49,930 bases of DNA from Desulfobacterium sp. (GTDB lineage: Bacteria > Desulfobacterota > Desulfobacteria > Desulfobacterales > Desulfobacteraceae): NCBI GenBank assembly GCA_016342325.1, contig JAEINR010000043.1:1-49930 (forward strand), written 5' to 3'. Below, in pieces: positions 16,110-24,924 of the stretch; the stretch's first letter is position 1; each line of letters opens with the position of its first letter. Under the pieces are notes generated by a model. It saw only the letters and a list, made by a program, of their open reading frames with translations, was not told the DNA's origin and searched no databases. Both the position numbers and the translations under genes were made by a program.

Positions 16110-17678
16110 ATGGCAGCTCAGGACGCAGGAAACCGCTTCGGCGATTTTGATTTAAGCAACATTGATTTTTTTTCTGTCCTGGACAGACTAGACGATGGGG
16201 TGATCATAACGGACAGGGACGGTGTGATTCTCTACTACAACCTTTCCCAGGCAAAGATCGACAAGTTTGAACCCGATGAGGTGCTGGGGAAAAAGCTGAC
16301 CGAAATCTATGATCTGACCGATGAGACAAGCATGATCATCCAGTGCATCAAGCGTCAGTGCTCCATCAAGAACCGTACCTTTTTCTACCGCACCATTAAA
16401 GGTAACATTGCCAACTCCATCACCTCGGTCTATCCCGTGTTCACAAACAATGAGGTGACAGGGGCCGTCTGCTTTGTCAAAGATTACGAGCTGCTCCAGC
16501 GATCCACTCCCATGGTGTCCATCGCTGATATTAAGCCGGATATTGGAAACGGTTCAAGGTTCACCTTTGCAGATCTTGTGGGCATTAGTCCCGATTTCCA
16601 GCGGTCTGTCCGGGCGGCAAGAAAGGCGTCTGCCTCATCCTCGCCCATCATGCTCTTTGGCGAAACCGGAACCGGAAAGGAGCTGTTTGCACAGTCCATC
16701 CACAACCACGGCCCCAGGAGCTGCAACCGCTATGTTGCCGTGAACTGCGCCGCCATTCCCAAGGATCTTCTGGAGGGGGTGCTGTTTGGCACCTGCAAGG
16801 GTGCCTTTACCGGTGCCATGGACAAGCCCGGGCTCTTTGAGACGGCCAACAACGGAACCCTCTTCCTTGACGAGCTCCTTGCCATGCCCGTGAATCTCCA
16901 GGCAAAGCTTCTGCGTGTTCTCCAGGAGAAGACGGTCAGAAGGGTGGGCTCCCTGACCGAACAGGCCGTGGATGTCAAGATCTTAAGCTCGGTGAGCAGT
17001 GATCCCAGGGAGGCCATTAAAAACGATCAGCTCAGGATCGACCTCTTCTACAGGCTGGGGGTGGTGCTGATCAAGATTCCCCCCTTGCGCAAACGGATTG
17101 CCGGCATGACCGAGCTTGTGAGCCATTTTATCCGTAAACTCAATTCCGCGTTGGGAACCCATGTGGCCAGGGTCTCTGACAGGGTACTGGAGCTGTTCAG
17201 CGAGTACCACTGGCCCGGCAACGTCCGGGAGCTTGAGCACTTGCTCGAAGGTGCCATGAACATAGCAGGCCACGAAGATGTGCTGGATGCCAAACACTTT
17301 TCAACGGGCCTTGGTTCCATTGAACCTGATAATATCTGCTCTACCCCCTTGGTGATGGACGATTCGGACATAAATCAAGGGAGGAACGCCATCGACACGG
17401 GGCCAACGATCGCTTCCAGGCGGCGGACCATGCTCCAGGAGATGACCGAAATCCAGGTGCCCATTTCAGATATCATGGGCAGCCGGCCCGACCCGGAAAG
17501 AAAAAGCCTGGCCCAGATCCAGGCCGAGCAGGAGAAGCAGGCCATCAGCCAGGTATTGGATTCAACCCGGGGCAACGTCACCCAGGCCGCAAAGGAGTTG
17601 GGCCTTTCCCGGCAGCTCCTCCACTACAAGCTCAAAAAATACAGCCTCGTCAGGAAAGAATTCTGTAATCCTAATTAG
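16110..17678 (+). CDS. PAS-containing sigma-54 transcriptional activator
   Basis: 522 residues. A PAS domain at about 18-125 replaces a receiver, so it probably senses a small ligand. AAA+ domain about 155-390: Walker A GETGTGK (184-190), GAFTGA intact (231-236), Walker B FLDE (252-255), followed by L-L-A-M-P where I/G-x-M-P is usual. A Fis-type helix-turn-helix (GNVTQAAKELGLSRQLL) ends the protein. It lies just upstream of a clear sigma-54 promoter and the quaternary-amine demethylation operon, so it is the likely activator of that operon; ligand probably the quaternary amine or a derivative. Both statements are inference from context. Confidence 0.9.
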   Translation: MAAQDAGNRFGDFDLSNIDFFSVLDRLDDGVIITDRDGVILYYNLSQAKIDKFEPDEVLGKKLTEIYDLTDETSMIIQCIKRQCSIKNRTFFYRTIKGNIANSITSVYPVFTNNEVTGAVCFVKDYELLQRSTPMVSIADIKPDIGNGSRFTFADLVGISPDFQRSVRAARKASASSSPIMLFGETGTGKELFAQSIHNHGPRSCNRYVAVNCAAIPKDLLEGVLFGTCKGAFTGAMDKPGLFETANNGTLFLDELLAMPVNLQAKLLRVLQEKTVRRVGSLTEQAVDVKILSSVSSDPREAIKNDQLRIDLFYRLGVVLIKIPPLRKRIAGMTELVSHFIRKLNSALGTHVARVSDRVLELFSEYHWPGNVRELEHLLEGAMNIAGHEDVLDAKHFSTGLGSIEPDNICSTPLVMDDSDINQGRNAIDTGPTIASRRRTMLQEMTEIQVPISDIMGSRPDPERKSLAQIQAEQEKQAISQVLDSTRGNVTQAAKELGLSRQLLHYKLKKYSLVRKEFCNPN

Positions 17679-17759
17679 CAAATAATTTTTCAGGGTGAAA
17701 ATATTTTTTCTAATTAGGGGTGTTTCGGCGAAAAAAATTTTTCTATTTCCCTAGGAAAT
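17671..17759 (+). promoter_or_regulatory. Candidate upstream activator sites for the methyltransferase operon
   Basis: Perfect inverted repeat ATTTCC-CTA-GGAAAT at 17745-17759, centred about 113 bases before the -24 element. Two copies of the palindrome CTAATTAG (17671-17678, 17710-17717) stand 39 bases apart just upstream. Position fits enhancer sites for the activator encoded next door; the CTAATTAG pair is weaker evidence because the region is AT-rich. Confidence 0.4.
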
Positions 17760-17863
17760 TGGTGTTGATCTTTTCTTGTTTTAAAAATATCCTTTTTAAT
17801 TTGTAAGCGATATCGGAATGTTACTCTCTTTTTCTCCTTGGGGGAAGGCGGACGGCATCCCCG

Positions 17864-17879
17864 TGGTATGCAACTTGCG
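17864..17879 (+). promoter_or_regulatory. Sigma-54 promoter of the quaternary-amine demethylation operon
   Basis: TGGTATGCAACTTGCG matches TGGCAYG-N4-TTGCW closely; GG at 17865-17866 and GC at 17877-17878 are 10 bases apart. Transcription would start near 17890, about 120 bases before the first BCCT gene. Confidence 0.65.
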
Positions 17880-18010
17880 ATAGTTGTCGGCATTGGAGAT
17901 TTATGCCTGTATCATTTGCGCTGTTGCCTTACATCAACCTGTTTACGTGGCATCGCAACATACAGGCCTTTTGATTTACGATTCAAAGAGTTCATTAAAA
18001 GGAGAGTTCA

Positions 18011-19516
18011 ATGTCCAGTTCAACAAGTAGTTCAAAACCCTTTGATCCCACGGTCTTCTGGGTTTCGGCCTCGGTAACCGTTCTTTTTGTGTTATGGGCC
18101 GTCCTGTTTCCGGAAAACATGGGTTCAACCATCAATGCCGTGTTTGGCTGGACCACAACTTATTGGGGATGGCTTTATCTCTTAACCGCATTTCTTCTAG
18201 TTATTGGCTGTTTTGTCCTCATGGGGAGGAAATACGGATCCATTAAGCTGGGGCTGGCCCACGATCGTCCCGAGTTTTCTAACTTCTCCTGGTTTGCCAT
18301 GCTGTTCGGGTCTGCCATCGCAGCGGGCATCGTGTTCTGGGGACCTGCAGAGCCCGCCTACCATTACATGAGCCCGCCACCCTATTTCGGGGGAGAGGCA
18401 ATCACCCCCGGGGCCGGGGCCAATGCCATGACCTATTCGTTTTTCCACTGGGGACTCAGTGCCTGGGCCATCTACGCCATGCTCACCGTTGCCCTGGGCC
18501 ATGCCTGCTTTACCAATAACCTTCCCCTGCGATTCTCCAGCGCCTTTTACTATGTGATCGGTGATCGCATCCACGGCGTCTGGGGCAAGGTCCTGGACAT
18601 CTTTGCTGTATTTGCAACCCTTGGGGGCCTTGCCACCACCACGGGACTTGTGGCGCTCCAGCTCTCCTCCGGCCTCAAGTTTCAGTACGGGATCGAGCTT
18701 GGCAGCGGCGGTATCTATATCATCATCGGGATTCTCACCGCCATCTTCACCTTTTCAGTCTATTCAGGGCTTGAAAAGGGGATCAAGCTCATGGGCGATA
18801 TCAATATGTGGGTGTTTGTTGCGGTGTGGTTTTTCATCCTTGTGTTCGGCCCCACGATTTTCCTCATTAACCTTACGACAAACGCCATCGGCCAATATCT
18901 CCTCAACTTCATTCCCATGAGTCTCTTTACCGCTCCAGGAGTCGAGGGGAACTGGATCGGCAGCTGGACCGTGTTTTACTGGGCCTGGTGGATGAGCTGG
19001 GCTCCCTTTGTTGCGGTATTCATCGCAAGAATCTCCAAGGGCAGAACCATCCGTGAGACCGTGGCCGCCACTCTGCTCCTGCCGACCCTGGGTAATTTCC
19101 TCTGGTACGGGGTCGTGGGGGGATCGGGAATCAGCTTTGACGTCACTGCTACATTGAAGGAGCACGGGGTTGAGAGCGCCATCTTTGCCATTGCCCAGCA
19201 CCTGCCCATGACCGGCCTTCTTGCCGTTGTGCTGATATTCCTCATTGCCACCTTTTTTCTCACCAGCGCAAACTCCGCTGCCCTCGCCCTTGCCATGTTT
19301 GTTTCGGGCCACGAAACCCCCGGCAAGAACCTGAGGGCCTTCTGGGGCATCGCCCTTGGTGCTGTTGCCGCCGTTCTTTCCGGCACGGGAAGCCTCAAGG
19401 CGATCCAGACGGCATCCATTGCAACGGCGTTTCCCCTGATGTTTCTGCTGCTGTTGGTTCTATTCGGAACCTTCAGGGGGTTGAACCGATCCATTAGCGA
19501 TAATGAAAAACAATAG
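18011..19516 (+). CDS. BCCT-family betaine/carnitine/choline transporter (first copy)
   Basis: 501 residues, about 12 helices. Family marks are present: F-W-G-P-A-E-P-A-Y-H-Y near residue 112, F-F-H-W-G-L-S-A-W near 145, and the tryptophan-rich Y-W-A-W-W-M-S-W-A-P-F-V segment near 325. AAGGAGAG precedes the ATG. First gene behind the sigma-54 promoter; the MttB-family methyltransferase follows 43 bases later, so its cargo is probably the methylated amine degraded by this operon (glycine betaine, carnitine, proline betaine or similar). Lack of a long C-terminal extension argues against an osmosensing role of the BetP kind. Confidence 0.93.
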   Translation: MSSSTSSSKPFDPTVFWVSASVTVLFVLWAVLFPENMGSTINAVFGWTTTYWGWLYLLTAFLLVIGCFVLMGRKYGSIKLGLAHDRPEFSNFSWFAMLFGSAIAAGIVFWGPAEPAYHYMSPPPYFGGEAITPGAGANAMTYSFFHWGLSAWAIYAMLTVALGHACFTNNLPLRFSSAFYYVIGDRIHGVWGKVLDIFAVFATLGGLATTTGLVALQLSSGLKFQYGIELGSGGIYIIIGILTAIFTFSVYSGLEKGIKLMGDINMWVFVAVWFFILVFGPTIFLINLTTNAIGQYLLNFIPMSLFTAPGVEGNWIGSWTVFYWAWWMSWAPFVAVFIARISKGRTIRETVAATLLLPTLGNFLWYGVVGGSGISFDVTATLKEHGVESAIFAIAQHLPMTGLLAVVLIFLIATFFLTSANSAALALAMFVSGHETPGKNLRAFWGIALGAVAAVLSGTGSLKAIQTASIATAFPLMFLLLLVLFGTFRGLNRSISDNEKQ

Positions 19517-19559
19517 GTCCCATTAAAAATCAGACCAGACCAATAAAAAGGAGAACACC

Positions 19560-20981
19560 ATGTACGATAGAATGCAGGAATTAGGCACGGAACAGATCAC
19601 CAGGATCCACGATGCATCCATGGATATCCTGAAAAACACCGGGGTGATCTTTAACGAGGACGAGGCCCTGGAGATCTTCAAAAAAAATGGTTTCAGGGTC
19701 GATGGAAAGATTGTCTTTTTTGAGGAAAAGGATGTGGAACAGGCCCTCAAGACCGTGCCGAAACGGTTCAGGGTGTATGCCCGGAATCCTGAAAATAATG
19801 TTGATATCGGGGAAGACGATTTTGTGTTTGTTCCCGGTTATGGTGCCCCCTACGTGATCACCCCCCAGGGGGATCAGCGGGAGGCCACCATGGAGGATTA
19901 CGACAACTTCTGCAAGTTGGTTCACACCTCCAAGCACATTAACATGAACGGTTGGATGATGGTGGAGCCCTCGGATATGCCCCATGAGACCGTGCACCTG
20001 GACCTGAATCTCTCCAATATCCTCCTGTGCGACAAGGCCTTCATGGGAAGTCCCGTGTCGCGAAAGGCGGCCGTGGAGGGTCTTGAGATGGCCGCCATTG
20101 CCTGGGGCGGAAAGGAGAATATTATGGACAAGGCCGTTTCGGTTTCCCTGATCAACTCCCTTTCCCCGTTGCAGTTTTCCGATGAGATGGCAGGCTCTCT
20201 TATCGAGCTTGCCCGCCACGGTCAAGCCTGTGTCATTGCTTCCCTGATCATGGCCGGCGCCTCCGGACCTGTGACCATGGACGGGGTTGCGACCCTCCAG
20301 AACGCCGAGATACTGGCCGGTATCACCCTGTCCCAGCTGGTGCGCCAGGGGGCGCCTGTTATCTATGGTTCCACCTCCTCGGCCATGGATATGCGGACAG
20401 GTGCCCTGAGCATCGGGGCGCCGGAGCTTTCCATGAATGTCTCGTTCACCGCCCAGATGGCAAGGTTCTACAACCTGCCCTCCCGCTCCGGTGGCGGACT
20501 GACTGACTCCCTCTTCCCGGACGCCCAGGCAGGGATCGAGTCCGCCCTGGCACTTTCGACGGCGGCAAGGAACGGGATCAACTTCATTCTTCATTCCTGC
20601 GGCATCCTGGGTTCCTACATTGCCATGAGTTACGAAAAATTTCTGCTGGACGAGGAGACCTGCGGGCTGATCCGCCACATGTTCAGGCCCACCGCCGTAA
20701 GCGATGACTCCATCGATGTGGAGATGATAAAAACGGTTGGCATCGGCGGCCAGTACCTGACCCATCCAAAGACCTTCAAGCTTTGCAGGACCGAGCTGTA
20801 CTCGACCGATCTCATGAGTCGCATGAATTACGATGCCTGGACAAAGGCGGGCAAAAAACGGATCGACCAGGTGGCCGAGGACAAGGTGAGTCAGCGTCTT
20901 GCCACCTATGAGCGGCCGGATATCGATCCCGGGATCGAGAAGGCTCTGACCGCCTATGTTGCGGCAAAGAAAAAAGGTTAG
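19560..20981 (+). CDS. MttB-superfamily (non-pyrrolysine) quaternary-amine methyltransferase
   Basis: 473 residues, homologous along its length to trimethylamine methyltransferase MttB. There is no in-frame amber codon inside the gene; TAG appears only as the terminal stop. That places it with the non-Pyl members such as glycine betaine, proline betaine and carnitine methyltransferases, which move a methyl group from the quaternary amine to a Co(I) corrinoid protein. The partners follow in the same operon: corrinoid protein and methyl-H4folate methyltransferase. A glycine-rich S-R-S-G-G-G-L-T-D-S segment sits near residue 304. AAAGGAG precedes the ATG. Glycine betaine is the likeliest substrate but the sequence alone does not decide. 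Confidence 0.88.
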   Translation: MYDRMQELGTEQITRIHDASMDILKNTGVIFNEDEALEIFKKNGFRVDGKIVFFEEKDVEQALKTVPKRFRVYARNPENNVDIGEDDFVFVPGYGAPYVITPQGDQREATMEDYDNFCKLVHTSKHINMNGWMMVEPSDMPHETVHLDLNLSNILLCDKAFMGSPVSRKAAVEGLEMAAIAWGGKENIMDKAVSVSLINSLSPLQFSDEMAGSLIELARHGQACVIASLIMAGASGPVTMDGVATLQNAEILAGITLSQLVRQGAPVIYGSTSSAMDMRTGALSIGAPELSMNVSFTAQMARFYNLPSRSGGGLTDSLFPDAQAGIESALALSTAARNGINFILHSCGILGSYIAMSYEKFLLDEETCGLIRHMFRPTAVSDDSIDVEMIKTVGIGGQYLTHPKTFKLCRTELYSTDLMSRMNYDAWTKAGKKRIDQVAEDKVSQRLATYERPDIDPGIEKALTAYVAAKKKG

Positions 20982-21042
20982 GAGAAACGGCTAGCGGAAA
21001 AACGAGCAGGGCGTGAAACCTCAACAGGACAAAGGAGATAAG

Positions 21043-22602
21043 ATGGGCAAGGGGAAGCAGATGGAAGATTTAATCAGGAAATTGCTGGGCAATCACCTGG
21101 ATATCCGGGTTTTTTACGGGGCAACCCTTCTAGTGCTTCCCTTCATCCTTGTGGGGGGGCTCTTCCCAGATCTCTTGGCAGCCGTCTCCAACAAAGTGCT
21201 TGCCTATCTGACCCAATCCTGGAGCTGGCTCTACCTTGGGAGTGTGAGCTTCTTTGCCCTTGTCTGCCTGGTAATCGCCATCTCTCCCTTTGGGAAGGTG
21301 CGCCTGGGCCGGGATGATGAAGTGCCCGAACACAGCAGAATCAGCTGGTTTTCCATGCTCTTTTCCGCAGGCATGGGTATCGGGCTTGTGTTCTGGGCCA
21401 TTGCCGAGCCCATTTACCATTTCACAGGACCCCCCATGGGAACGGGCAACTCTGCAGAATCTGCCCGGATGGCCTTTGAGATCTTCTTCTTCCACTGGGG
21501 GATCCATGCCTGGGGCACCTATGTGGCCGTGGGACTTCCCCTTGCCTATTTTCAGTTTCGCAGGGGCAAGCCCGGGGTGATTTCCCAGTGCATCGCCCCC
21601 CTATTTGGCGGGAGCGACGCCATGGGGGGCAAGGCCGGCACCCTGGTGGACATCCTTGCGGTCTGGGCCACCGTCATGGGGGTGGTTACCTCCCTGGGCC
21701 TGGGGGCCCTCCAGATCACAAGCGGACTGGCCCACTCTGCCGGGATTCCCGGGACCACCCTTTCCACCACAATTATTATTTCCGTGATCACTGTCATGTT
21801 CATCGCCTCGGCCCTGAGCGGGGTGAAGCGGGGGATCAAGTTTCTCTCCCTATTGAATGTCACCCTGATGCTGGTGATGCTTGGCTTTTTCGCCCTGTAC
21901 GGTCCCTTTGGGTACCTGGTCAGGACCTTTCTCTTGGGGTTTGGGGATTATCTCAGGGAGCTTTTACCCCTGTCCACGAGTTTCACGCTCTTTGACAACC
22001 TGGCCTGGACCCGATCCTGGACCGTGTTTTACTGGGCCTGGTGGATCGCCTGGGCGCCCTTTGTGGGGGCCTTTATCGCAACCATCTCACGGGGCAGGAC
22101 CATCCGGGAGTTTGTACTGGTGGTGATGATCCTTCCGGTGATCTTCTCCTTTATCTTTGCAAGTTTCCTCGGGGGAACGGCCATCCACCTGGAACTGTTC
22201 CAGGGCATTGCCATTGGAGAGATCGTGAGCCAAAGCGTTGAGGTGGCTTTGTTTGAAACCTTGAAACACCTTCCGTTTTACGGCGTACTGGCCTTTCTTG
22301 CCAATGTGTTGATCGCATCGTTTTTCATCACATCGGCAGATTCGGCCACCTATGTGATCACCCGGTTCTCCACCGGCGGAAGGGGCGCCGAGAACGGGAA
22401 AATACGCCGGCGGCTCATCATATTCTGGGGCGTTCTACTGGGCGGACTTGCCGTGGTGCTGATTTATTCAGGCGGGCTGAAGGCGCTACAGACCGCATCC
22501 ATTGTCGGCGCATTTCCATTTATTTTTGTTATGTACATGCTGCTTGCGTCAACCATCAAAGATCTTTTTAAGCACAACAAACCAATCAAGAAAAATAATT
22601 AA
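21043..22602 (+). CDS. BCCT-family transporter (second copy)
   Basis: 519 residues from the ATG at 21043, which has AAAGGAGATAAG in front; a GTG at 21013 is an inferior start. About 12 helices with F-W-A-I-A-E-P-I-Y-H-F, F-F-H-W-G-I-H-A-W and the Y-W-A-W-W-I-A-W-A-P-F-V motif. It is clearly diverged from the first carrier of the operon (different substrate-loop residues: A-I-A-E-P versus G-P-A-E-P), so the two may differ in substrate or affinity, for example one importing betaine and one handling the demethylated product. Lies between the methyltransferase and the corrinoid protein. Confidence 0.92.
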   Translation: MGKGKQMEDLIRKLLGNHLDIRVFYGATLLVLPFILVGGLFPDLLAAVSNKVLAYLTQSWSWLYLGSVSFFALVCLVIAISPFGKVRLGRDDEVPEHSRISWFSMLFSAGMGIGLVFWAIAEPIYHFTGPPMGTGNSAESARMAFEIFFFHWGIHAWGTYVAVGLPLAYFQFRRGKPGVISQCIAPLFGGSDAMGGKAGTLVDILAVWATVMGVVTSLGLGALQITSGLAHSAGIPGTTLSTTIIISVITVMFIASALSGVKRGIKFLSLLNVTLMLVMLGFFALYGPFGYLVRTFLLGFGDYLRELLPLSTSFTLFDNLAWTRSWTVFYWAWWIAWAPFVGAFIATISRGRTIREFVLVVMILPVIFSFIFASFLGGTAIHLELFQGIAIGEIVSQSVEVALFETLKHLPFYGVLAFLANVLIASFFITSADSATYVITRFSTGGRGAENGKIRRRLIIFWGVLLGGLAVVLIYSGGLKALQTASIVGAFPFIFVMYMLLASTIKDLFKHNKPIKKNN

Positions 22603-22617
22603 CATGGAGGAATAAAC

Positions 22618-23250
22618 ATGTCCGATCTAAAAACAATCACAGAGACACTGTTGACAGGGGATGGGGAAAAAGTTGCAGAGCTGACACAGGCGGCCCTTGA
22701 TGCAGGGGTTTCAGCAAAGGATATCCTTGACCAGGCACTGATCGCGGGTATGGACATCGTGGGCGCACGCATGGAGTCCGGGGAGATGTTTATTCCCGAG
22801 GTGCTCATGTCTGCCCAGGCCATGGGAGGCGCCGTTGAAATATTGAAACCCCTTCTTTCCGAAGAGGATTCCGCAGGCGTCGGCAAGGTGGTCCTTGGAA
22901 CCGTTAAGGGCGATCTCCACGATATCGGTAAGAATCTTGTTTCCATGATGCTGGAGAGCGCCGGATTTGAGGTGATCAACATGGGGGTCGATGTGGATCC
23001 CGACGCCTTTATCAAGGCGATTAAGGATAACGATGCCGACATCCTTGCCCTGTCCGCCCTCTTGACCACCACCATGCCCATGATGGCCCAGACCATCAAG
23101 AGCGTTGAAGAGAGCGGGTTGAGGGACAAGATCAAGATCCTTGTGGGCGGGGCGCCGGTGAACCAGAGCTATGCCGATGAGATCGGTGCGGACGGCTATG
23201 CGCCGGATGCCGGTTCCGCAAGCAAGCTTGCCAAGAGCCTTATGGCCTGA
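22618..23250 (+). CDS. Corrinoid (cobalamin-binding) methyl-carrier protein
   Basis: 210 residues in two parts: a four-helix cap (about 1-85) and a Rossmann-like B12 domain with D-L-H-D-I-G-K-N (D-x-H-x-x-G; His is the lower cobalt ligand) near residue 101, a G-V-D-V switch and a late G-G-A-P-V-N. Length and motifs match MtgC/MttC/MtmC-type carriers. It accepts the methyl group from the MttB-family enzyme and hands it to the pterin methyltransferase encoded next. GGAGGAA precedes the ATG, 15 bases after the second carrier gene. No RamA-type reductive activator is present in this window, so it must be elsewhere. Confidence 0.92.
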   Translation: MSDLKTITETLLTGDGEKVAELTQAALDAGVSAKDILDQALIAGMDIVGARMESGEMFIPEVLMSAQAMGGAVEILKPLLSEEDSAGVGKVVLGTVKGDLHDIGKNLVSMMLESAGFEVINMGVDVDPDAFIKAIKDNDADILALSALLTTTMPMMAQTIKSVEESGLRDKIKILVGGAPVNQSYADEIGADGYAPDAGSASKLAKSLMA

Positions 23251-23305
23251 TCGAAATGATGTTTGCATTACTTGTTACGGTAAAAAATATTAACGGAGGA
23301 AACCG

Positions 23306-24106
23306 ATGTTCACAGTCATTGGAGAGAGAATCAACACCACCCTTAAAAAGGTGCAGGCGGCCGTTGCAGACAGGGACGACGCCTACATAAAGGATGACGT
23401 AAAAAAACAGACCGAGGCCGGGGCCACCTACATCGATGTTAATGCCGGGGCCAGGATCGGCCATGAAGAGGCGGATATGCGCTGGCTCCTCAAGGTGGTT
23501 CAGGAGGCGACAGACCTGCCGTTGTGCCTTGACAGCCCCGACCCGGCCATCCTGGAGATGGCCTATGGCATGGTGGACAAGACCCCCATGGTCAACTCCA
23601 TCAGCCTGGAGAAGGAGCGATTCGATGCCATGATTCCCTTTCTAAAGGGAAAGGAGTGCAAGATCATCGCCCTCTGCATGGATGATTCCGGCATGCCCAA
23701 GAGCTTTGAGGATATTGTGGCCCGGGCCAAGAGTATTGTCCAGGAGTTGGAGAACATAGGGATGAAGCGGGAGGATATCTTTATCGACCCCCTGATCCAG
23801 CCCATGAGCGTGGACAGCCAGAACGGGATGATGGTGATGAAGGCTGTAAAGACCATCATGACCGAAATCGAAGGGGTTCACACCACCGGCGGGTTGTCCA
23901 ACATTTCCTATGGGCTTCCCCAGCGCAAGATCATCAACCGGAACTTTCTTGTGATGATGATGGCCCACGGGTTTGACGCCGCCATCATGGATCCCCTTGA
24001 CAAGGATATCATGGCTGTGCTCAGGACTTCCGAGATGCTCAAGGGTGAAGACAACTTCTGCATGAACTACCTCAAGGCTGTCAGGGCTGGCAATATCAAG
24101 GCGTAA
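23306..24106 (+). CDS. Methyltetrahydrofolate:corrinoid methyltransferase (MtgA/MtvA-like)
   Basis: 266 residues, a pterin-binding TIM barrel of the AcsE/MtrH/MetH type. Typical features: F-T-V-I-G-E-R-I-N-T-T at the start, Y-I-D-V-N-A-G-A-R near residue 42, L-C-L-D-S-P-D near 74, and G-L-S-N-I-S-Y-G-L-P near 196. It transfers the methyl group from the corrinoid carrier to tetrahydrofolate, linking demethylation to the Wood-Ljungdahl pathway for oxidation. Last gene of the operon; its stop codon is the first base triplet of the direct repeat described below and is followed by a terminator hairpin. Confidence 0.9.
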   Translation: MFTVIGERINTTLKKVQAAVADRDDAYIKDDVKKQTEAGATYIDVNAGARIGHEEADMRWLLKVVQEATDLPLCLDSPDPAILEMAYGMVDKTPMVNSISLEKERFDAMIPFLKGKECKIIALCMDDSGMPKSFEDIVARAKSIVQELENIGMKREDIFIDPLIQPMSVDSQNGMMVMKAVKTIMTEIEGVHTTGGLSNISYGLPQRKIINRNFLVMMMAHGFDAAIMDPLDKDIMAVLRTSEMLKGEDNFCMNYLKAVRAGNIKA

Positions 24107-24273
24107 CCCCCTCCGGTCCGTTGCCTGGAACGGCCAACGGCGTGTAAGACGTATGTTTACGCGCCGTTGGCTTTTGGCCAAATCCTCCACGTGTCTGGCC
24201 CAGGTTTGTAAATACCCCCGGGGAGCAGGGCTATCCGGCCGTGCTCTCCTGGTGGTATGAACGAACTCAAAGG
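24104..24273. repeat. Left copy of an imperfect 170-bp direct repeat, containing a scrap of the 26.5-kb gene
   Basis: From the methyltransferase stop codon onward, this stretch aligns with 26370-26543 (by eye roughly 80-85% identical, few gaps). Shared blocks include GGTCCGTTGCCTG, GTAAGACGTAT, TTTGTAAATACC, GGGCTATCCGGCCGTG and AACTCAAAGG. Its right end (24235-24277, minus strand) is a decayed copy of the last codons of the gene at 26500-27186: F-E-F-V-H is kept, then one base is missing. The two copies bracket the AT-rich islet. Confidence 0.75.
24134..24170 (+). terminator. Terminator hairpin of the methyltransferase operon
   Basis: CCAACGGCG-TGTAA at 24134-24147 pairs with TTTACGCGCCGTTGG at 24156-24170 with one irregularity, followed by CTTTTGG. 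The homologous hairpin in the right repeat (26400-26436) has several base changes, most of which keep the stem, which supports a conserved RNA structure. Confidence 0.6.
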
Positions 24274-24318
24274 CCATCCCACGATTCCGATTACAGGGTC
24301 ATTTTTTCTGAAAATACG

Positions 24319-24921
24319 TTAAGAATTATTACCACTAACTCTCCAACAGACATCTACAGCCACTGCTAAAATGATATCGGACGCAAGTTGATCCGTAATG
24401 GATTTGTCATAAAGCAATTTAGCTTCAGCCGGAAAGTCTTCATCTCCTCTCCAGTACAATACTGCAACCTTAATTCGGGGTGTAATTCTGAAAATATAGG
24501 CTGCATCTGCCATATCAAACAAAGTACCGTCAAGTTTTTCACAATGCTTTTTAAAACTTTCAACATCATCACCAAATCTTTTAGTGATTTGATTTGTCGG
24601 GATTTCATGGGGACCGCTAAAAAAATTCATTCCACCGGGAATATCTTTTTCGGATATCCATTCGTTATAAATCCTGACATCCTTTGACTGCAGGAGATAG
24701 TTGACTAAGAATACATTGAAATATTTATGAGGCGGTTCGGGATTATTACTGATACGGTCAATTTTATATTCCCCAGGATATATTTTGTATTCATCTCCCC
24801 ACGCAAAAACCGTATAGCATTTTTTATCCTTATCATATTCACATAATGCCCTGCGGCAAACGTCTTCAGGGTTTTTTTCTGCCAAATCTTCAAATAGTAT
24901 TTTATCTACTGAATTGGCCAT
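24319..24921 (-). CDS. DUF3786-domain protein
   Basis: 200 residues, soluble. It carries the DUF3786 pattern: an early D-E-Y-K-I-Y-P-G segment, then V-N-Y-L-L, I-P-G-G-M-N-F-F-S-G-P-H-E-I-P-T in the middle, and near the end a W-R-G-D-E-D-F-P-A-E-A-K-L-L-Y-D stretch. The family is common in anaerobes with unknown function, sometimes fused to iron-sulfur domains; no cysteine cluster is present here. It is AT-rich compared with the neighbours and is the last gene of the MarR operon, 3 bases after the YCII gene stop. Likely acquired together with the islet. Confidence 0.75.
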   Translation of the reverse strand: MANSVDKILFEDLAEKNPEDVCRRALCEYDKDKKCYTVFAWGDEYKIYPGEYKIDRISNNPEPPHKYFNVFLVNYLLQSKDVRIYNEWISEKDIPGGMNFFSGPHEIPTNQITKRFGDDVESFKKHCEKLDGTLFDMADAAYIFRITPRIKVAVLYWRGDEDFPAEAKLLYDKSITDQLASDIILAVAVDVCWRVSGNNS

Positions 24922-24924
24922 TTT

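Noticed and set aside
19581-20765. A 394-codon open frame antisense to the MttB-family gene
   Set aside because: Same situation: the sense strand encodes a recognised family over its full length, and the antisense reading has no domain.
19560-20981. Possible pyrrolysine-containing methyltransferase
   Set aside because: No TAG occurs within the frame; the only TAG is at the natural end of the protein, so the gene is of the non-pyrrolysine type.
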